NCBI RefSeq assembly: GCF_002174305.1 | Contig: NZ_MIJB01000023.1 | Coordinates: 57,968 to 121,967, forward strand | From: Aeromicrobium sp. PE09-221 | GTDB taxonomy: Bacteria > Actinomycetota > Actinomycetes > Propionibacteriales > Nocardioidaceae | Reading direction: 5' to 3' | DNA: 64,000 nt | Part shown: positions 27,988 to 35,836 of the stretch, piece after piece | How the letters are laid out: each line of letters begins with the position of its first letter | Numbering within the stretch: the stretch's first letter is position 1 | Made by a program: the position numbers and the translations under genes | The notes under the pieces: generated by a model | The model's input: only the letters and a program-made list of their open reading frames with translations | The model's database searches: none | Told to the model about the DNA's origin: nothing

Positions 27988-29469
27988 TCAGCCGACGGCG
28001 ACCTTGTCCCGGACCGGGAGCTCGCTCTTACGCACCCAGACCATCTCCTCGTCCAGGTCGGTGGTCCGCGCGTCCCAGGCGTCCAGGAACCAGTTCTGCC
28101 GGATCTTCCACGGCTTGCGCGAACCGGCCTGCGGGAGCTTGTCGGCGACACGCTGGATATAGCCGGAGTCGAGATCGAGGATCGGCGCCGAGGGCCCGCT
28201 CTCGCCCTCGGGATTGGGCATGCCGTAGGCGTAGCCGTTCTCGTCGAGATGGTTGAGGAAGCGTGCGACGTACTTCCACGTCAGGTCAGCACGCAGCGTC
28301 CAGGAAGCGTTGGTGTAGCCGACACACCAGGCCATATTCGGCAGACCGCTGAACATCAGCCCCTTGTAGGTGTAGACCTCGTGCGGATCGATGGCACGGC
28401 CGTCGACCGAGATGTCGATCGAGCCCATCGCCACCAGCTGGAGTCCGGTCGCGGTGACCACGACATCGGCGTCGAGGTGCTCTCCGGAGGCGAGGGCGAT
28501 GCCCTTGGGGGTGAACTCCTCGATGTGGTCGGTGACGATCTCGCCCTTGCCCTGGCGCACGACCCGCCAGAGGTCTCCGCCGGGAACGACACAGAGCCGC
28601 TGATCCCAGGGCTTGTAGCGCGGGGTGAGGCTGGCCGGGTCGACGCTGGGCGCCTGACGCTGTGCGAGGCCGAGCAGGATCTTGCGGGCCAACGATGGGA
28701 AGGTCCGGCAGAAGACGTAGAAGCCCACGGTCATCACGGCGTACCGCAGTCGGGTGGCCTGGTGCACGATGCTCTTGGGGAGCACGCGGCGGGCGACATT
28801 CGCGATCGGATCCTTGCCCGGCTGGGAGAGGATGTAGGTGGGTGAGCGCTGCAGCATCGTCACCTTGGCGGCATCGCGCGCCATCGACGGAAGCAGCGTG
28901 ATCGCTGTGGCGCCCGAGCCGATGATGACGACATTCTTGTTCGTGTAGTCGAGGTCCTCCGGCCAGAACTGCGGATGGACGACATCACCCTCATAGTTCT
29001 CGATACCGGGGAAGTCCGGCGTGTACCCCTCGTCGTAACTGTAATACCCACTGCAGAGGTACAGGAACGAGGCGACGGTGGTCTCCGTGGTGCCATCGGA
29101 CAGGCGCGAGGTGACCGTCCAGGTGGCGTCGTCGCTGGACCAGTCCGCGGTCAGCACCCGCCGCCCGAAGCGAATGTGCCGGTCGATGCCGTTCTCGCGC
29201 GCGGTGTCCGCGATGTACTGACGGATGTCGCCACCGTCGGCGATCGCCTTCTCATTGGTCCAGGGGCGGAACGGGTAGCTGAGCGTGTACATGTCGGAGT
29301 CCGACCGGACGCCTGGATAGCGGAAGAGATCCCAGGTGCCGCCCGTGCGCTCGCGCTGTTCGACGATGGCGTAGGTCTTGTTCGGGCTCATCAGCTCGAG
29401 GCGGTAGGCGGCACCGATCCCCGAGAGCCCGGCGCCGACGATCAGGACATCCACGCGGTCTGTGCTCAT
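27988..29469 (-). CDS. FAD-dependent Baeyer-Villiger-type monooxygenase (EthA-like)
   Basis: A 493-residue flavoprotein. The first Rossmann motif is IVGAGLSGIGAAYRL (FAD), the second IGSGATAITLLPSMA (NADPH), and the fingerprint between them reads YEGDVVHPQFWP, matching FxGxxxHxxxWP except for Tyr at the first position. Length and RTGGTWDLFRYPGVRSDSDMYTL resemble mycobacterial EthA. It should oxidise ketones or thio-compounds with NADPH. GAGG lies just before the ATG. A promoter with a palindromic spacer lies upstream, suggesting ligand-controlled repression; no repressor is adjacent. Confidence 0.9.
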   Translation of the reverse strand: MSTDRVDVLIVGAGLSGIGAAYRLELMSPNKTYAIVEQRERTGGTWDLFRYPGVRSDSDMYTLSYPFRPWTNEKAIADGGDIRQYIADTARENGIDRHIRFGRRVLTADWSSDDATWTVTSRLSDGTTETTVASFLYLCSGYYSYDEGYTPDFPGIENYEGDVVHPQFWPEDLDYTNKNVVIIGSGATAITLLPSMARDAAKVTMLQRSPTYILSQPGKDPIANVARRVLPKSIVHQATRLRYAVMTVGFYVFCRTFPSLARKILLGLAQRQAPSVDPASLTPRYKPWDQRLCVVPGGDLWRVVRQGKGEIVTDHIEEFTPKGIALASGEHLDADVVVTATGLQLVAMGSIDISVDGRAIDPHEVYTYKGLMFSGLPNMAWCVGYTNASWTLRADLTWKYVARFLNHLDENGYAYGMPNPEGESGPSAPILDLDSGYIQRVADKLPQAGSRKPWKIRQNWFLDAWDARTTDLDEEMVWVRKSELPVRDKVAVG

Positions 29470-29505
29470 GTGCCTCGTTCTCCCTCCACGGGGTCCGACC
29501 ATCGG

Positions 29506-29534
29506 ACTATATGACATCGCCAATGTCACGTTAA
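29506..29534 (-). promoter_or_regulatory. Promoter with palindromic operator in its spacer
   Basis: On the minus strand the -35 TTAACG (29529-29534) and the -10 TATAGT (29506-29511) are separated by exactly 17 bases, and these 17 form the palindrome TGACAT-TGGCG-ATGTCA (29512-29528). A repressor bound there would block polymerase directly. The promoter drives the monooxygenase gene. Confidence 0.65.
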
Positions 29535-29592
29535 CAGATACCGAGAGTATCGGGAAGTCCCTCGATCTCGACCGTGATGACCCCCGAGTGCC

Positions 29593-29598
29593 TAGGAT
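29593..29598 (+). promoter_or_regulatory. -10 box (TAGGAT) for the VKOR gene
   Basis: TAGGAT ends six bases before the ATG at 29605, which favours that codon over the in-frame GTG at 29599. Confidence 0.5.
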
Positions 29599-29604
29599 GT
29601 GCAC

Positions 29605-30222
29605 ATGACGACGGCTACGGAACCCACCAGGCCGGAAGGCACCGCCCCGGTGGAGAACCCCTCACGTCTCGGCGAGCACCGTGTCCTCGGGGCCTTCCTG
29701 GCGCTCGCGGGTGCGATCGGCGTTCTGGCGTCGTCGGTTCTCACGATCGACAAGATCACCTTGCTGCAATCCCAGGTCGATGGCGAGGACCTCAGCCTGG
29801 GGTGCGACCTGAGCGCCTTCGTCGAGTGCAGTGGTGTCATCGCCTCCGATCAGGCCTCGGCCTTCGGCTTCCCCAACCCGCTCATCGGGATCGCCGGTTT
29901 CGCCGTCGTCACGACCTTGGGCGTGCTGCTCGCCGCGGGCATGCGACTGCCCGGCTGGGTGTGGGGCGGTCTGCAGGCCGGCGTGGTCTTCGGTATCGGT
30001 TTCGTGAGTTGGTTGCAGTACCAGAGCATCTTCAATATCGGCAAGCTCTGCCCGTGGTGCATGGTGGTCTGGACGGTCATGATCCCGGTCTTCGTGCTGG
30101 TCACAGCACGGAATGTCCCCGGTCGCCTCCTGCGCAACTGGTCGGGGTTGATCATCGCGCTCTGGTACATCGCCGTGGCCGCGACGATCTTCTTCGTCTT
30201 CGGCGACACGCTCTGGGCCTGA
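29605..30222 (+). CDS. Vitamin K epoxide reductase family protein
   Basis: Integral membrane quinone-linked oxidoreductase of 205 residues with about five membrane segments. The active CxxC is LCPWCM near residue 150; the loop cysteines occur in LGCDLSAFVECSGVI near residues 66-75. In actinobacteria VKOR reoxidises the extracytoplasmic thiol oxidase DsbA and so supports disulfide bond formation; menaquinone is the acceptor. No DsbA-like gene is adjacent. Confidence 0.92.
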   Translation: MTTATEPTRPEGTAPVENPSRLGEHRVLGAFLALAGAIGVLASSVLTIDKITLLQSQVDGEDLSLGCDLSAFVECSGVIASDQASAFGFPNPLIGIAGFAVVTTLGVLLAAGMRLPGWVWGGLQAGVVFGIGFVSWLQYQSIFNIGKLCPWCMVVWTVMIPVFVLVTARNVPGRLLRNWSGLIIALWYIAVAATIFFVFGDTLWA

Positions 30223-30269
30223 TCGTCCGGTCCGGGAGCGGTCGAGACGCGCGCTCCTCGATCGCCGGG

Positions 30270-30275
30270 TAGCGT
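30270..30275 (+). promoter_or_regulatory. -10 box (TAGCGT) for the membrane esterase gene
   Basis: TAGCGT ends seven bases before the GTG at 30283, so a leaderless transcript beginning with GTG is predicted. Confidence 0.45.
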
Positions 30276-30282
30276 CGAGTCG

Positions 30283-31479
30283 GTGACCGCCGCACCCCGT
30301 CGTGTTCCCTCGCTCATCGCCGCCACGGCGCTCGCGATCGTCATCGCGCTAAGTCAGCTGCTGGCGGTCCTCCCGCCCTCGTGGCTGCAGCCCCTGCTCG
30401 CCTCATCGTGGACCCAGCACGGGATCGTCTCGCTCTCCGTGGCCCGTGACGAGATCGGTGGCTGGGTCGTGGTGCTGGCGGTCGTCGCGGCACTCCTGGC
30501 CTGGCGATCGCTCGGCACGCGACGGTCCCTGCCCCGCAAGGCGGTGGGGGCGGTGGCGGGATTCGGGCTTGCGGCCTCGCTCGTGACCTCGGGGCTGCTC
30601 GTCTACACATCGATCGACCAGGGCGCGGGGGTCCGGCCCTTCGCTCCGCTCCTGCCTGCCATGGCCAGTCATGGGGGACCTGATGAGACGCTCGCCGTCG
30701 GAAGCGCGGACGGTGAGCCTCTGCGGGCGGATCTGTATCGCGCCGATTCAGACGGACCCGCTCCGGTGGTGCTTTATGTCCATGGTGGCGGTTTCGACGG
30801 CGGCGCCCGCAGCCCCAATGCGCTCAACCGTTACCTGGCCGACCGTGGCTACGCGGTCCTCGATGTCGACTATCGGCTCGCACGACCGGATCGGCCGACC
30901 TGGGATCTCGCCACGGCCGATATCGGATGCACGCTCTCGTGGCTGGGGCGCGAGGGAGCGGCTTTCGGACTCGACGTCGAGAGGATCGCCATCCTCGGCG
31001 AGTCTGCGGGTGGGAACCTCGCCCTCAACGCCGCCTATCGCAGCCAGTCCGGCAATCTCGAGCCCTCATGCGGCTCTGCCGACGACATTCCGAACGTGAG
31101 CGCGGTGATCGGCGGCTATCCCGTCGTGGACCTCGCCGGGGAGGAAGCACGGACCGGTCTCGGCCGGTTGATGGGCGAGGTCTACATCGGCGGAAGCCCC
31201 GAGGAATTCCCCGAGCGCTATGCGGCGATCGCACCGGCCACGCATGTCACGGCGGACTCACCACCGACCCTCGTCTACCACGGCACCCGCGATCATCTCG
31301 TCCTCCCCGGACCGGTCGAGGAGTTCGTGGCTACGGTGCGCCGTGAGGGCGTGACGACCCGCTACACCTCGATCCCCGCCACCGATCATGGCGGCGGCAG
31401 CCTGTTCGGCACGTCGACCTGGGGCACGGGCATCATCCAAGCGGCCATCGTGCAGTGGCTCGACGCCCACATCGCCTGA
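30283..31479 (+). CDS. Membrane-anchored alpha/beta hydrolase
   Basis: A 398-residue protein with three or four hydrophobic segments in the first ~115 residues, then an exported or membrane-associated esterase domain. The oxyanion motif is YVHGGGF, the nucleophile is GESAGGN, an acidic residue lies in YHGTRDHLVLPG and the His in ATDHGGG. It resembles BD-FAE/lipase-type hydrolases fused to a membrane anchor. The substrate is unknown. It follows the VKOR gene by 60 bases but has its own -10 box. Confidence 0.82.
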   Translation: MTAAPRRVPSLIAATALAIVIALSQLLAVLPPSWLQPLLASSWTQHGIVSLSVARDEIGGWVVVLAVVAALLAWRSLGTRRSLPRKAVGAVAGFGLAASLVTSGLLVYTSIDQGAGVRPFAPLLPAMASHGGPDETLAVGSADGEPLRADLYRADSDGPAPVVLYVHGGGFDGGARSPNALNRYLADRGYAVLDVDYRLARPDRPTWDLATADIGCTLSWLGREGAAFGLDVERIAILGESAGGNLALNAAYRSQSGNLEPSCGSADDIPNVSAVIGGYPVVDLAGEEARTGLGRLMGEVYIGGSPEEFPERYAAIAPATHVTADSPPTLVYHGTRDHLVLPGPVEEFVATVRREGVTTRYTSIPATDHGGGSLFGTSTWGTGIIQAAIVQWLDAHIA

Positions 31480-31656
31480 GACTCGTCGGTCAGCCGAAAC
31501 CGTCGGATCCGAAGAGTGCCACGCAGCACCACTCTCCTGTCTTCGAGTCCGGCTGGCACGTACTCGGAATGCTAAAGCGACCGTCGCGGTCTCCCAGCCT
31601 GACTCGGATTGCACCTTGAACTTGGAGTCGCCAACATGCCAGACCTTCACCAACAA
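31480..31656. other. Non-coding gap, nothing recognised
   Basis: This gap separates the convergent esterase and toxin genes. Its base composition is slightly lower in GC than its neighbours. I see no strong hairpin or conserved frame; transcription from both sides should end here. Confidence 0.35.
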
Positions 31657-31986
31657 TCACCGAAGTTCGATCAACCTCTGTCCGCTCCCGACCAACTCAA
31701 CGATCCGGGCGATCAACGGTTCGAACCATATGAGCAACGCTGCCCTGCGAGTGTTTCCGATTCTGACCCACACCACGGCAGGCGTTTCGCCGCGCATGGC
31801 GAACATGAGGGAGAAGTCTTCGTCCTTGGTGATGATGACCGCCTCATGGTCCAGCGCGTACCGCCACAGGTCCCGATCCGGCGCGTCACCTGGACCGATG
31901 TCGGTCACATGCTCGGCTACGTGGCCGTGCTCGCGGAGCAATCGAGCCAACGCCGGCGGCAACTGGGCGTCAACCAGAAACCGCAT
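31657..31986 (-). CDS. DUF5615 PIN-like toxin candidate
   Basis: A 109-residue protein of the DUF5615 (Mut7-C/PIN-like) family. It begins MRFLVDAQLPPALARLLREHGH and includes AVIITKDEDFSLM, placing acidic residues as in VapC-like ribonucleases. Paired with a DUF433 gene four bases upstream, it is the likely toxin of a type II module. The ATG at 31986 is used because upstream codons overlap the antitoxin gene. The pair sits beside the tmRNA 3' end, a common integration site. Confidence 0.82.
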   Translation of the reverse strand: MRFLVDAQLPPALARLLREHGHVAEHVTDIGPGDAPDRDLWRYALDHEAVIITKDEDFSLMFAMRGETPAVVWVRIGNTRRAALLIWFEPLIARIVELVGSGQRLIELR

Positions 31987-31990
31987 GGTT

Positions 31991-32215
31991 TCAGGAAGCG
32001 ATGACGATTGCGTGGTCGGCTTGAGCTGCGGCGTACTCCAGACAGGCACGGATGTCCTCTGTCGTCAGATACGGGTAGTCCTCTAAGATCTCGGTCTCGT
32101 CAGCCCCTGCCGCCAACAGCGCGAGAACGTCGCCGACCCGCATCCGGGTACCTCTAATCGCCGGACGGCCGTGTACGACATCTGGGGCAATCGAGATACG
32201 ATCCATCAAGGACAT
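31991..32215 (-). CDS. DUF433 antitoxin candidate
   Basis: A 74-residue DUF433 protein. The family pattern is clear: RISIAPDVVHGRPAIRGTRMRVGDVLALLAAG, then ILEDYPYLTTEDIRACLEYAA. It should bind the adjacent DUF5615 protein and repress the shared promoter through its small helix-turn-helix-like fold. The ATG at 32215 lies six bases after a TAGTAT box. Confidence 0.83.
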   Translation of the reverse strand: MSLMDRISIAPDVVHGRPAIRGTRMRVGDVLALLAAGADETEILEDYPYLTTEDIRACLEYAAAQADHAIVIAS

Positions 32216-32221
32216 GTGCTC

Positions 32222-32227
32222 ATACTA
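32222..32227 (-). promoter_or_regulatory. -10 box (TAGTAT) for the DUF433–DUF5615 pair
   Basis: TAGTAT on the minus strand is followed by six bases and the ATG at 32215, consistent with a leaderless, probably autorepressed promoter. Confidence 0.5.
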
Positions 32228-32369
32228 CCGCCCGGCACCGATCCGTTCACCAGCCTCAGCGTAGGTAGCAAGACGGACACAGCCGAGTTCAACTAAGGAC
32301 ACTTACCGCCCCCAACGAGACAGGTGCGGCACATCGTCGTTGTGGAGCATCACCCGATAGCCCGGACAC

Positions 32370-32410
32370 AGCACAACGCCCCACCTCGCGAGAAGGCGGG
32401 GCGTTGTGAC
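32370..32410 (-). terminator. Hairpin in the degenerate ssrA-end copy
   Basis: cacaacgcccc pairs with ggggcgttgtg over 11 bases. It corresponds in position to the functional ssrA terminator in the second copy and lies upstream of the toxin–antitoxin promoter, so it would insulate that pair from ssrA readthrough. Confidence 0.6.
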
Positions 32411-32513
32411 CCATCGTGGAGTTGCCGGGATCCCCGGCTCGCAGAACTCGCCGTGGGCCCACTCGATTCACTCTGCCTGATTCACGGCATCACCCGACGC
32501 CCCAGACACAGCG

Positions 32514-32546
32514 CGGCACCCCACCTCACAAGGAGGTGGGGTGCCG
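32514..32546 (-). terminator. ssrA terminator hairpin
   Basis: cggcaccccacctc (32514-32527) pairs perfectly with gaggtggggtgccg (32533-32546) around a five-base loop, 11 bases beyond the tmRNA 3' end. There is little T-run, as is usual in this GC-rich genome. Confidence 0.8.
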
Positions 32547-32556
32547 AGTGATGCCG

Positions 32557-32926
32557 TGGAGCTGCCGGGAATCGAACCCGGGTCCTCTGGCGCTGAGCTA
32601 GGTCTTCTCCGGGTGCAGTTTGTCGGGAGTCGTTTTCTCAGCCCCGGCGCTCGGACAAACACGTCGCCGACGGGCTCAGCCGTACTTGAGTCCCGATCAC
32701 CGCCTACGGCGGGCAGTGATCAGCAAGTCCCCTTGATGAGACAGACGATCCGGAACGGGGACGCTCCCGGGTCTGCCCTTCACCAATCGCTGTCAGGCAG
32801 CGAGGGCGAAGTCAGTGCGCTTGGAATCGGCACTTATTGGTTTGCAACGAACGTTTAAGAGATGACGTTGCCTTCTCTACCCGCTTCTCCTAGGTCGAAC
32901 GACCACAGTCGAAACCGATCAGCCCC
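32557..32926 (-). ncRNA. ssrA: Transfer-messenger RNA (tmRNA)
   Basis: One-piece tmRNA of about 370 bases for rescue of stalled ribosomes. The 5' end GGGGCTG pairs with CAGCTCC before an encoded CCA, forming the seven-base acceptor stem with one G-T pair; the T-arm contains GGTTCGATTCC. The open frame reads ADSKRTDFALAA then TGA, a typical actinobacterial degradation tag, and pseudoknot-forming GC-rich stems follow. Its protein partner SmpB is encoded 2.3 kb upstream. The 3' end has been duplicated downstream. Confidence 0.96.
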
Positions 32927-32987
32927 TCTTGAGTTATCAACACCGGCGAACCGGCTCTCATAGTCTACAACTCCACGACCACACCGC

Positions 32988-34364
32988 CTATTCCTCACCG
33001 GGCTGCGGTCGGTCCGATCGTCCCGGCCCCCGTATGAGGACGGCTGAGACGATCGCACCGGCGACGAGCAACCCCCCGCAGAGGACGATCCCCGCCCGGA
33101 ATCCCGGACCGAAGACCTCCGGGCGAGCGAAGTCCGGGCCGGAGATCCCCACCAGCGGGGGGATCGCGGCCACGGCGAGCAGGCCCGCGGTACGCGAGAC
33201 GGCGTTGTTGATACCGGACGCGATGCCTGTCTGATCGGGCGGTGCCGAGGAGAGAACCGCGGTCGTCAACGGAGCGACGAGGATCGTCAGACCTATGCCG
33301 AACACGACGGCTCCCGGGAGCACGTCCGTCAGCAGATCAGCGTCGCGGCCGATCCGGAGATAGAGCAACAGACCGCCGGCCGCGACCAGGGGGCCGACGG
33401 TCATCGGCAGCCGCGGACCGATCCGCGAGGCGATCTCACCGGCGGTGGCTGAGAACAGCAGCATGAGGATCGTCGCCGGGAGGGTCGCCAAGCCTGCCTG
33501 CAGCGGTGTGTAGCCGGCGACGTACTGCAGGTGCAGTACCAACAGGAACATCGAGCCGGTCAAGGCCGCGTAGATCGCGAAGGTCGAGAGATTGGCCGCC
33601 GCGAAGACACGATCAGCGAACAGCGCCATCGGCACGAGGGGTGCCGGAGCGCGCAGCTGGTGCCAGACGAAGAGCCCGAGGACGATCACACCGGTGCCGA
33701 CAAGCCACCAGTTCTGATCGACGAGCCCGAAGGTCAGGGCCGAGAGGCTCGAGATCGTCAACCCAGCGCCAATCAAATCCAGCCGCGAGACGCCGCCGCG
33801 TGACTCCGGGACATGGCGCAGAGCGATCGCGACGACCGCGACCGCCAGCGGTATGTTGACCCAGAAGACCGAGCGCCAGCCCACGGTGTCCACGAGCCAT
33901 CCTCCGAGCAAGGGTCCGATCGCGGTGGTCACGCCCGACAACCCGGACCACACTCCGATCGCCCTCCCCCTGTCGTCGGGGTGGATCGATGCGGTGATGA
34001 TCGCGAGGCTTCCTGGGGTCAGCAGCGCACCGCCGATGCCCTGCAGCGCTCGCGCGAGCACGAGGACTTCGGCCGACCAAGCCGAGGCACAGAGCACTGA
34101 CGCCGTCGCGAACAGCACGGTGCCGGCGATGAACACCCGGCGTCTGCCCCAGCTGTCGCCCAGCGACCCTCCGACCAGGATGAGTCCGGCGAGCATCAGC
34201 GTGTAACCGTTGACCACCCATTGGAGCCCCGCGACCCCTGCGTGCAGGTCGCGATCGATCGCCGGCAGCGCCAGCGAGACGATCGAGTCGTCGAGGAAGA
34301 CGATGCCCGAACCGAGGACCATCGCGGCGACGAGCCACCGACCCTGGGCCGAGGCGAGTCTCAT
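32988..34364 (-). CDS. MFS transporter, DHA2-like drug/H+ antiporter
   Basis: A 458-residue membrane protein with about 14 predicted segments. MFS motif A appears as GGSLGDSWGRRRVF, segment 1 carries VFLDDSIVSLALPAI, and motif C is seen in GPLLGGWLVDTVGWRSVFWVN. It most likely exports drugs or metabolites by proton exchange. Its ATG overlaps the stop of the amidohydrolase gene by four bases, so the exported or protected-against compound may be related to that enzyme. Confidence 0.87.
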   Translation of the reverse strand: MRLASAQGRWLVAAMVLGSGIVFLDDSIVSLALPAIDRDLHAGVAGLQWVVNGYTLMLAGLILVGGSLGDSWGRRRVFIAGTVLFATASVLCASAWSAEVLVLARALQGIGGALLTPGSLAIITASIHPDDRGRAIGVWSGLSGVTTAIGPLLGGWLVDTVGWRSVFWVNIPLAVAVVAIALRHVPESRGGVSRLDLIGAGLTISSLSALTFGLVDQNWWLVGTGVIVLGLFVWHQLRAPAPLVPMALFADRVFAAANLSTFAIYAALTGSMFLLVLHLQYVAGYTPLQAGLATLPATILMLLFSATAGEIASRIGPRLPMTVGPLVAAGGLLLYLRIGRDADLLTDVLPGAVVFGIGLTILVAPLTTAVLSSAPPDQTGIASGINNAVSRTAGLLAVAAIPPLVGISGPDFARPEVFGPGFRAGIVLCGGLLVAGAIVSAVLIRGPGRSDRPQPGEE

Positions 34365-35233
34365 GGGTCGATCGCGAAGAGATCGGCGCCGTTCTCCCAG
34401 AGCACGGAGCGCATCCAGGCGTCACCGAGGCCGAGCCGTTCGAGGACCTCGATCTGATGCGCGTAGACATAGGGGATATTGGGGAAGTCGGTGCCGAAGA
34501 GGATCCGGTCGCGGAGGCGGTCGAGCCGGGGGACCACCCCGTCGGGGATCTGCCGATCGGTGAAGAAGTCGACGAAGGCCATAGTGGTGTCGAGACGAAC
34601 CTCGTCGTACCGCTCCGCGAGGTCCAGGAACTCGTGCACCTCGGGCATGCCGAGATGCGCGATGATCAGTCTCAATCCCGGATGGCGCTCGAGGACGGCG
34701 CCCACTCCCCCCGGCCCCGTGTGGGGACCCGGTGCCGGACCCGAACCGGCGTGCAGCACCAACGGTGTGCCGGCATCGTCCAGCGCCGCCCACACTGGCT
34801 CGAGCAGCGGATCGTCGGCGGCGAACTCGCCGACCTGCAGGTGAGCCTTGAAGACGCGGACACCCGCCTCGATCAGCTCGGGCACATAGTCGGCCGCCTC
34901 CGGCTCGGGGTAGAAGGTGCCGGACCACAGGCTGTCGGGAACGCGACGCGCGAAGTCGCGGTTCCAACCGTTCATGAACTGCGCGACACCCGGCCTGTGG
35001 GCGTAGGACAGAGCACCGAAGGCCCTGACCCGCATCGCACGCAGGTGCTCCACCCGCTCCTCATCGCTCCACCGATAGGTGATCGGCCAGGGGCGGCCGA
35101 GCAGCGGACCGGCGGCATCGAAGTAGGCCCACACCTTCCTCAGCACCTGAGGCGCCATGAAGTGCACATGCACATCGACGATGCCCGGCAATCCCAGAGC
35201 ATCGAGATACGCCGGGATGTCCTCGTCGCGCAT
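34361..35233 (-). CDS. Amidohydrolase-2 family metal-dependent hydrolase
   Basis: A 290-residue TIM-barrel hydrolase of the ACMSD-like amidohydrolase_2 family. Metal ligands are DVHVHF near residue 20, His in LVLHAGSG, His in IIAHLGMPE and Asp in FGTDFPNIPY near residue 250. Such enzymes decarboxylate or hydrolyse aromatic or cyclic acids; the substrate is not evident. The ATG overlaps the smpB stop (TGATG), while the MFS gene follows with a four-base overlap, so the three genes are co-translated. Confidence 0.85.
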   Translation of the reverse strand: MRDEDIPAYLDALGLPGIVDVHVHFMAPQVLRKVWAYFDAAGPLLGRPWPITYRWSDEERVEHLRAMRVRAFGALSYAHRPGVAQFMNGWNRDFARRVPDSLWSGTFYPEPEAADYVPELIEAGVRVFKAHLQVGEFAADDPLLEPVWAALDDAGTPLVLHAGSGPAPGPHTGPGGVGAVLERHPGLRLIIAHLGMPEVHEFLDLAERYDEVRLDTTMAFVDFFTDRQIPDGVVPRLDRLRDRILFGTDFPNIPYVYAHQIEVLERLGLGDAWMRSVLWENGADLFAIDP

Positions 35234-35706
35234 CACATGCCCTTGAACTTGCGACCGAACTCACGCTCCACATCGCGCTTCGCCTGGCGCTCCGCGATCG
35301 CCTGACGCTTGTCGTACTCCTTCTTGCCGCGAGCCAGCGCGATCTCGACCTTCGCGCGGCCGTCCTTGAAGTACAGCGAGAGCGGCACGAGGGTCAGGCC
35401 CTTGGCCTGTGTGCGCTGCTCGATCTTGTCGATCTCAGATCGGTGCAGCAGCATCTTGCGCCGCCGCCGCGTCTCGTGGTTGGTCCAGGTGCCGTTGTCG
35501 TACTGCGGGATGTGCACCTGCAGCAGCCAGGCCTCGCCGTTCTCGATATCGCCGAAGCCGTCGACCAGCGAGGCGCGTCCGGCCCGCAGCGACTTGACCT
35601 CGGTTCCGGTCAGCACCAAGCCCGCTTCGAAGGTGTCCTCGATGTGGTAGTCGTGACGTGCCTTCTTGTTCTGCGCGATCAGCTTGCGACCGGTCTCCTT
35701 GGCCAT
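35233..35706 (-). CDS. smpB: SsrA-binding protein SmpB
   Basis: A 157-residue partner of tmRNA that takes the place of the codon–anticodon stem and positions the tag frame. Signature blocks: [33 protein letters not shown], and the basic C-terminal tail [29 protein letters not shown] that enters the mRNA channel. ATG codons exist at 35715 and 35706; the latter gives the standard MAKETGRK start. It is encoded downstream of the M23 peptidase in the ftsEX neighbourhood. Confidence 0.96.
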   Translation of the reverse strand: MAKETGRKLIAQNKKARHDYHIEDTFEAGLVLTGTEVKSLRAGRASLVDGFGDIENGEAWLLQVHIPQYDNGTWTNHETRRRRKMLLHRSEIDKIEQRTQAKGLTLVPLSLYFKDGRAKVEIALARGKKEYDKRQAIAERQAKRDVEREFGRKFKGM

Positions 35707-35836
35707 ACCCACCATTCTCTCAGAACGACCCAGGACGCCCGTCGGCTCCTCGCGGGGAGGCCGAGACGCACGGACACGATCATGTGCGGGCTCGCCGACC
35801 TGCTCCGGTCCGAGGGCGGTGAGGGAGCCGCGAGAG

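Larger units (their letters stand above)
32216..32556. repeat. Non-coding region with degenerate copy of the tmRNA 3' end
   Basis: The segment 32347-32440 resembles 32487-32580 at a constant 140-base offset, without gaps. It repeats the terminator hairpin and then the acceptor and T-arm end of ssrA (gtggagttgccggga against gtggagctgccggga). I count about 57 of 80 identical bases over the best part. Both hairpins keep their pairing despite changes. This looks like an old attachment-site duplication or a remnant of a second integration at ssrA. Confidence 0.6.

Noticed and set aside
32541..32858. Plus-strand protein frame across the tmRNA region
   Set aside because: The sequence is explained by ssrA on the other strand, with acceptor stem, T-arm and tag frame.
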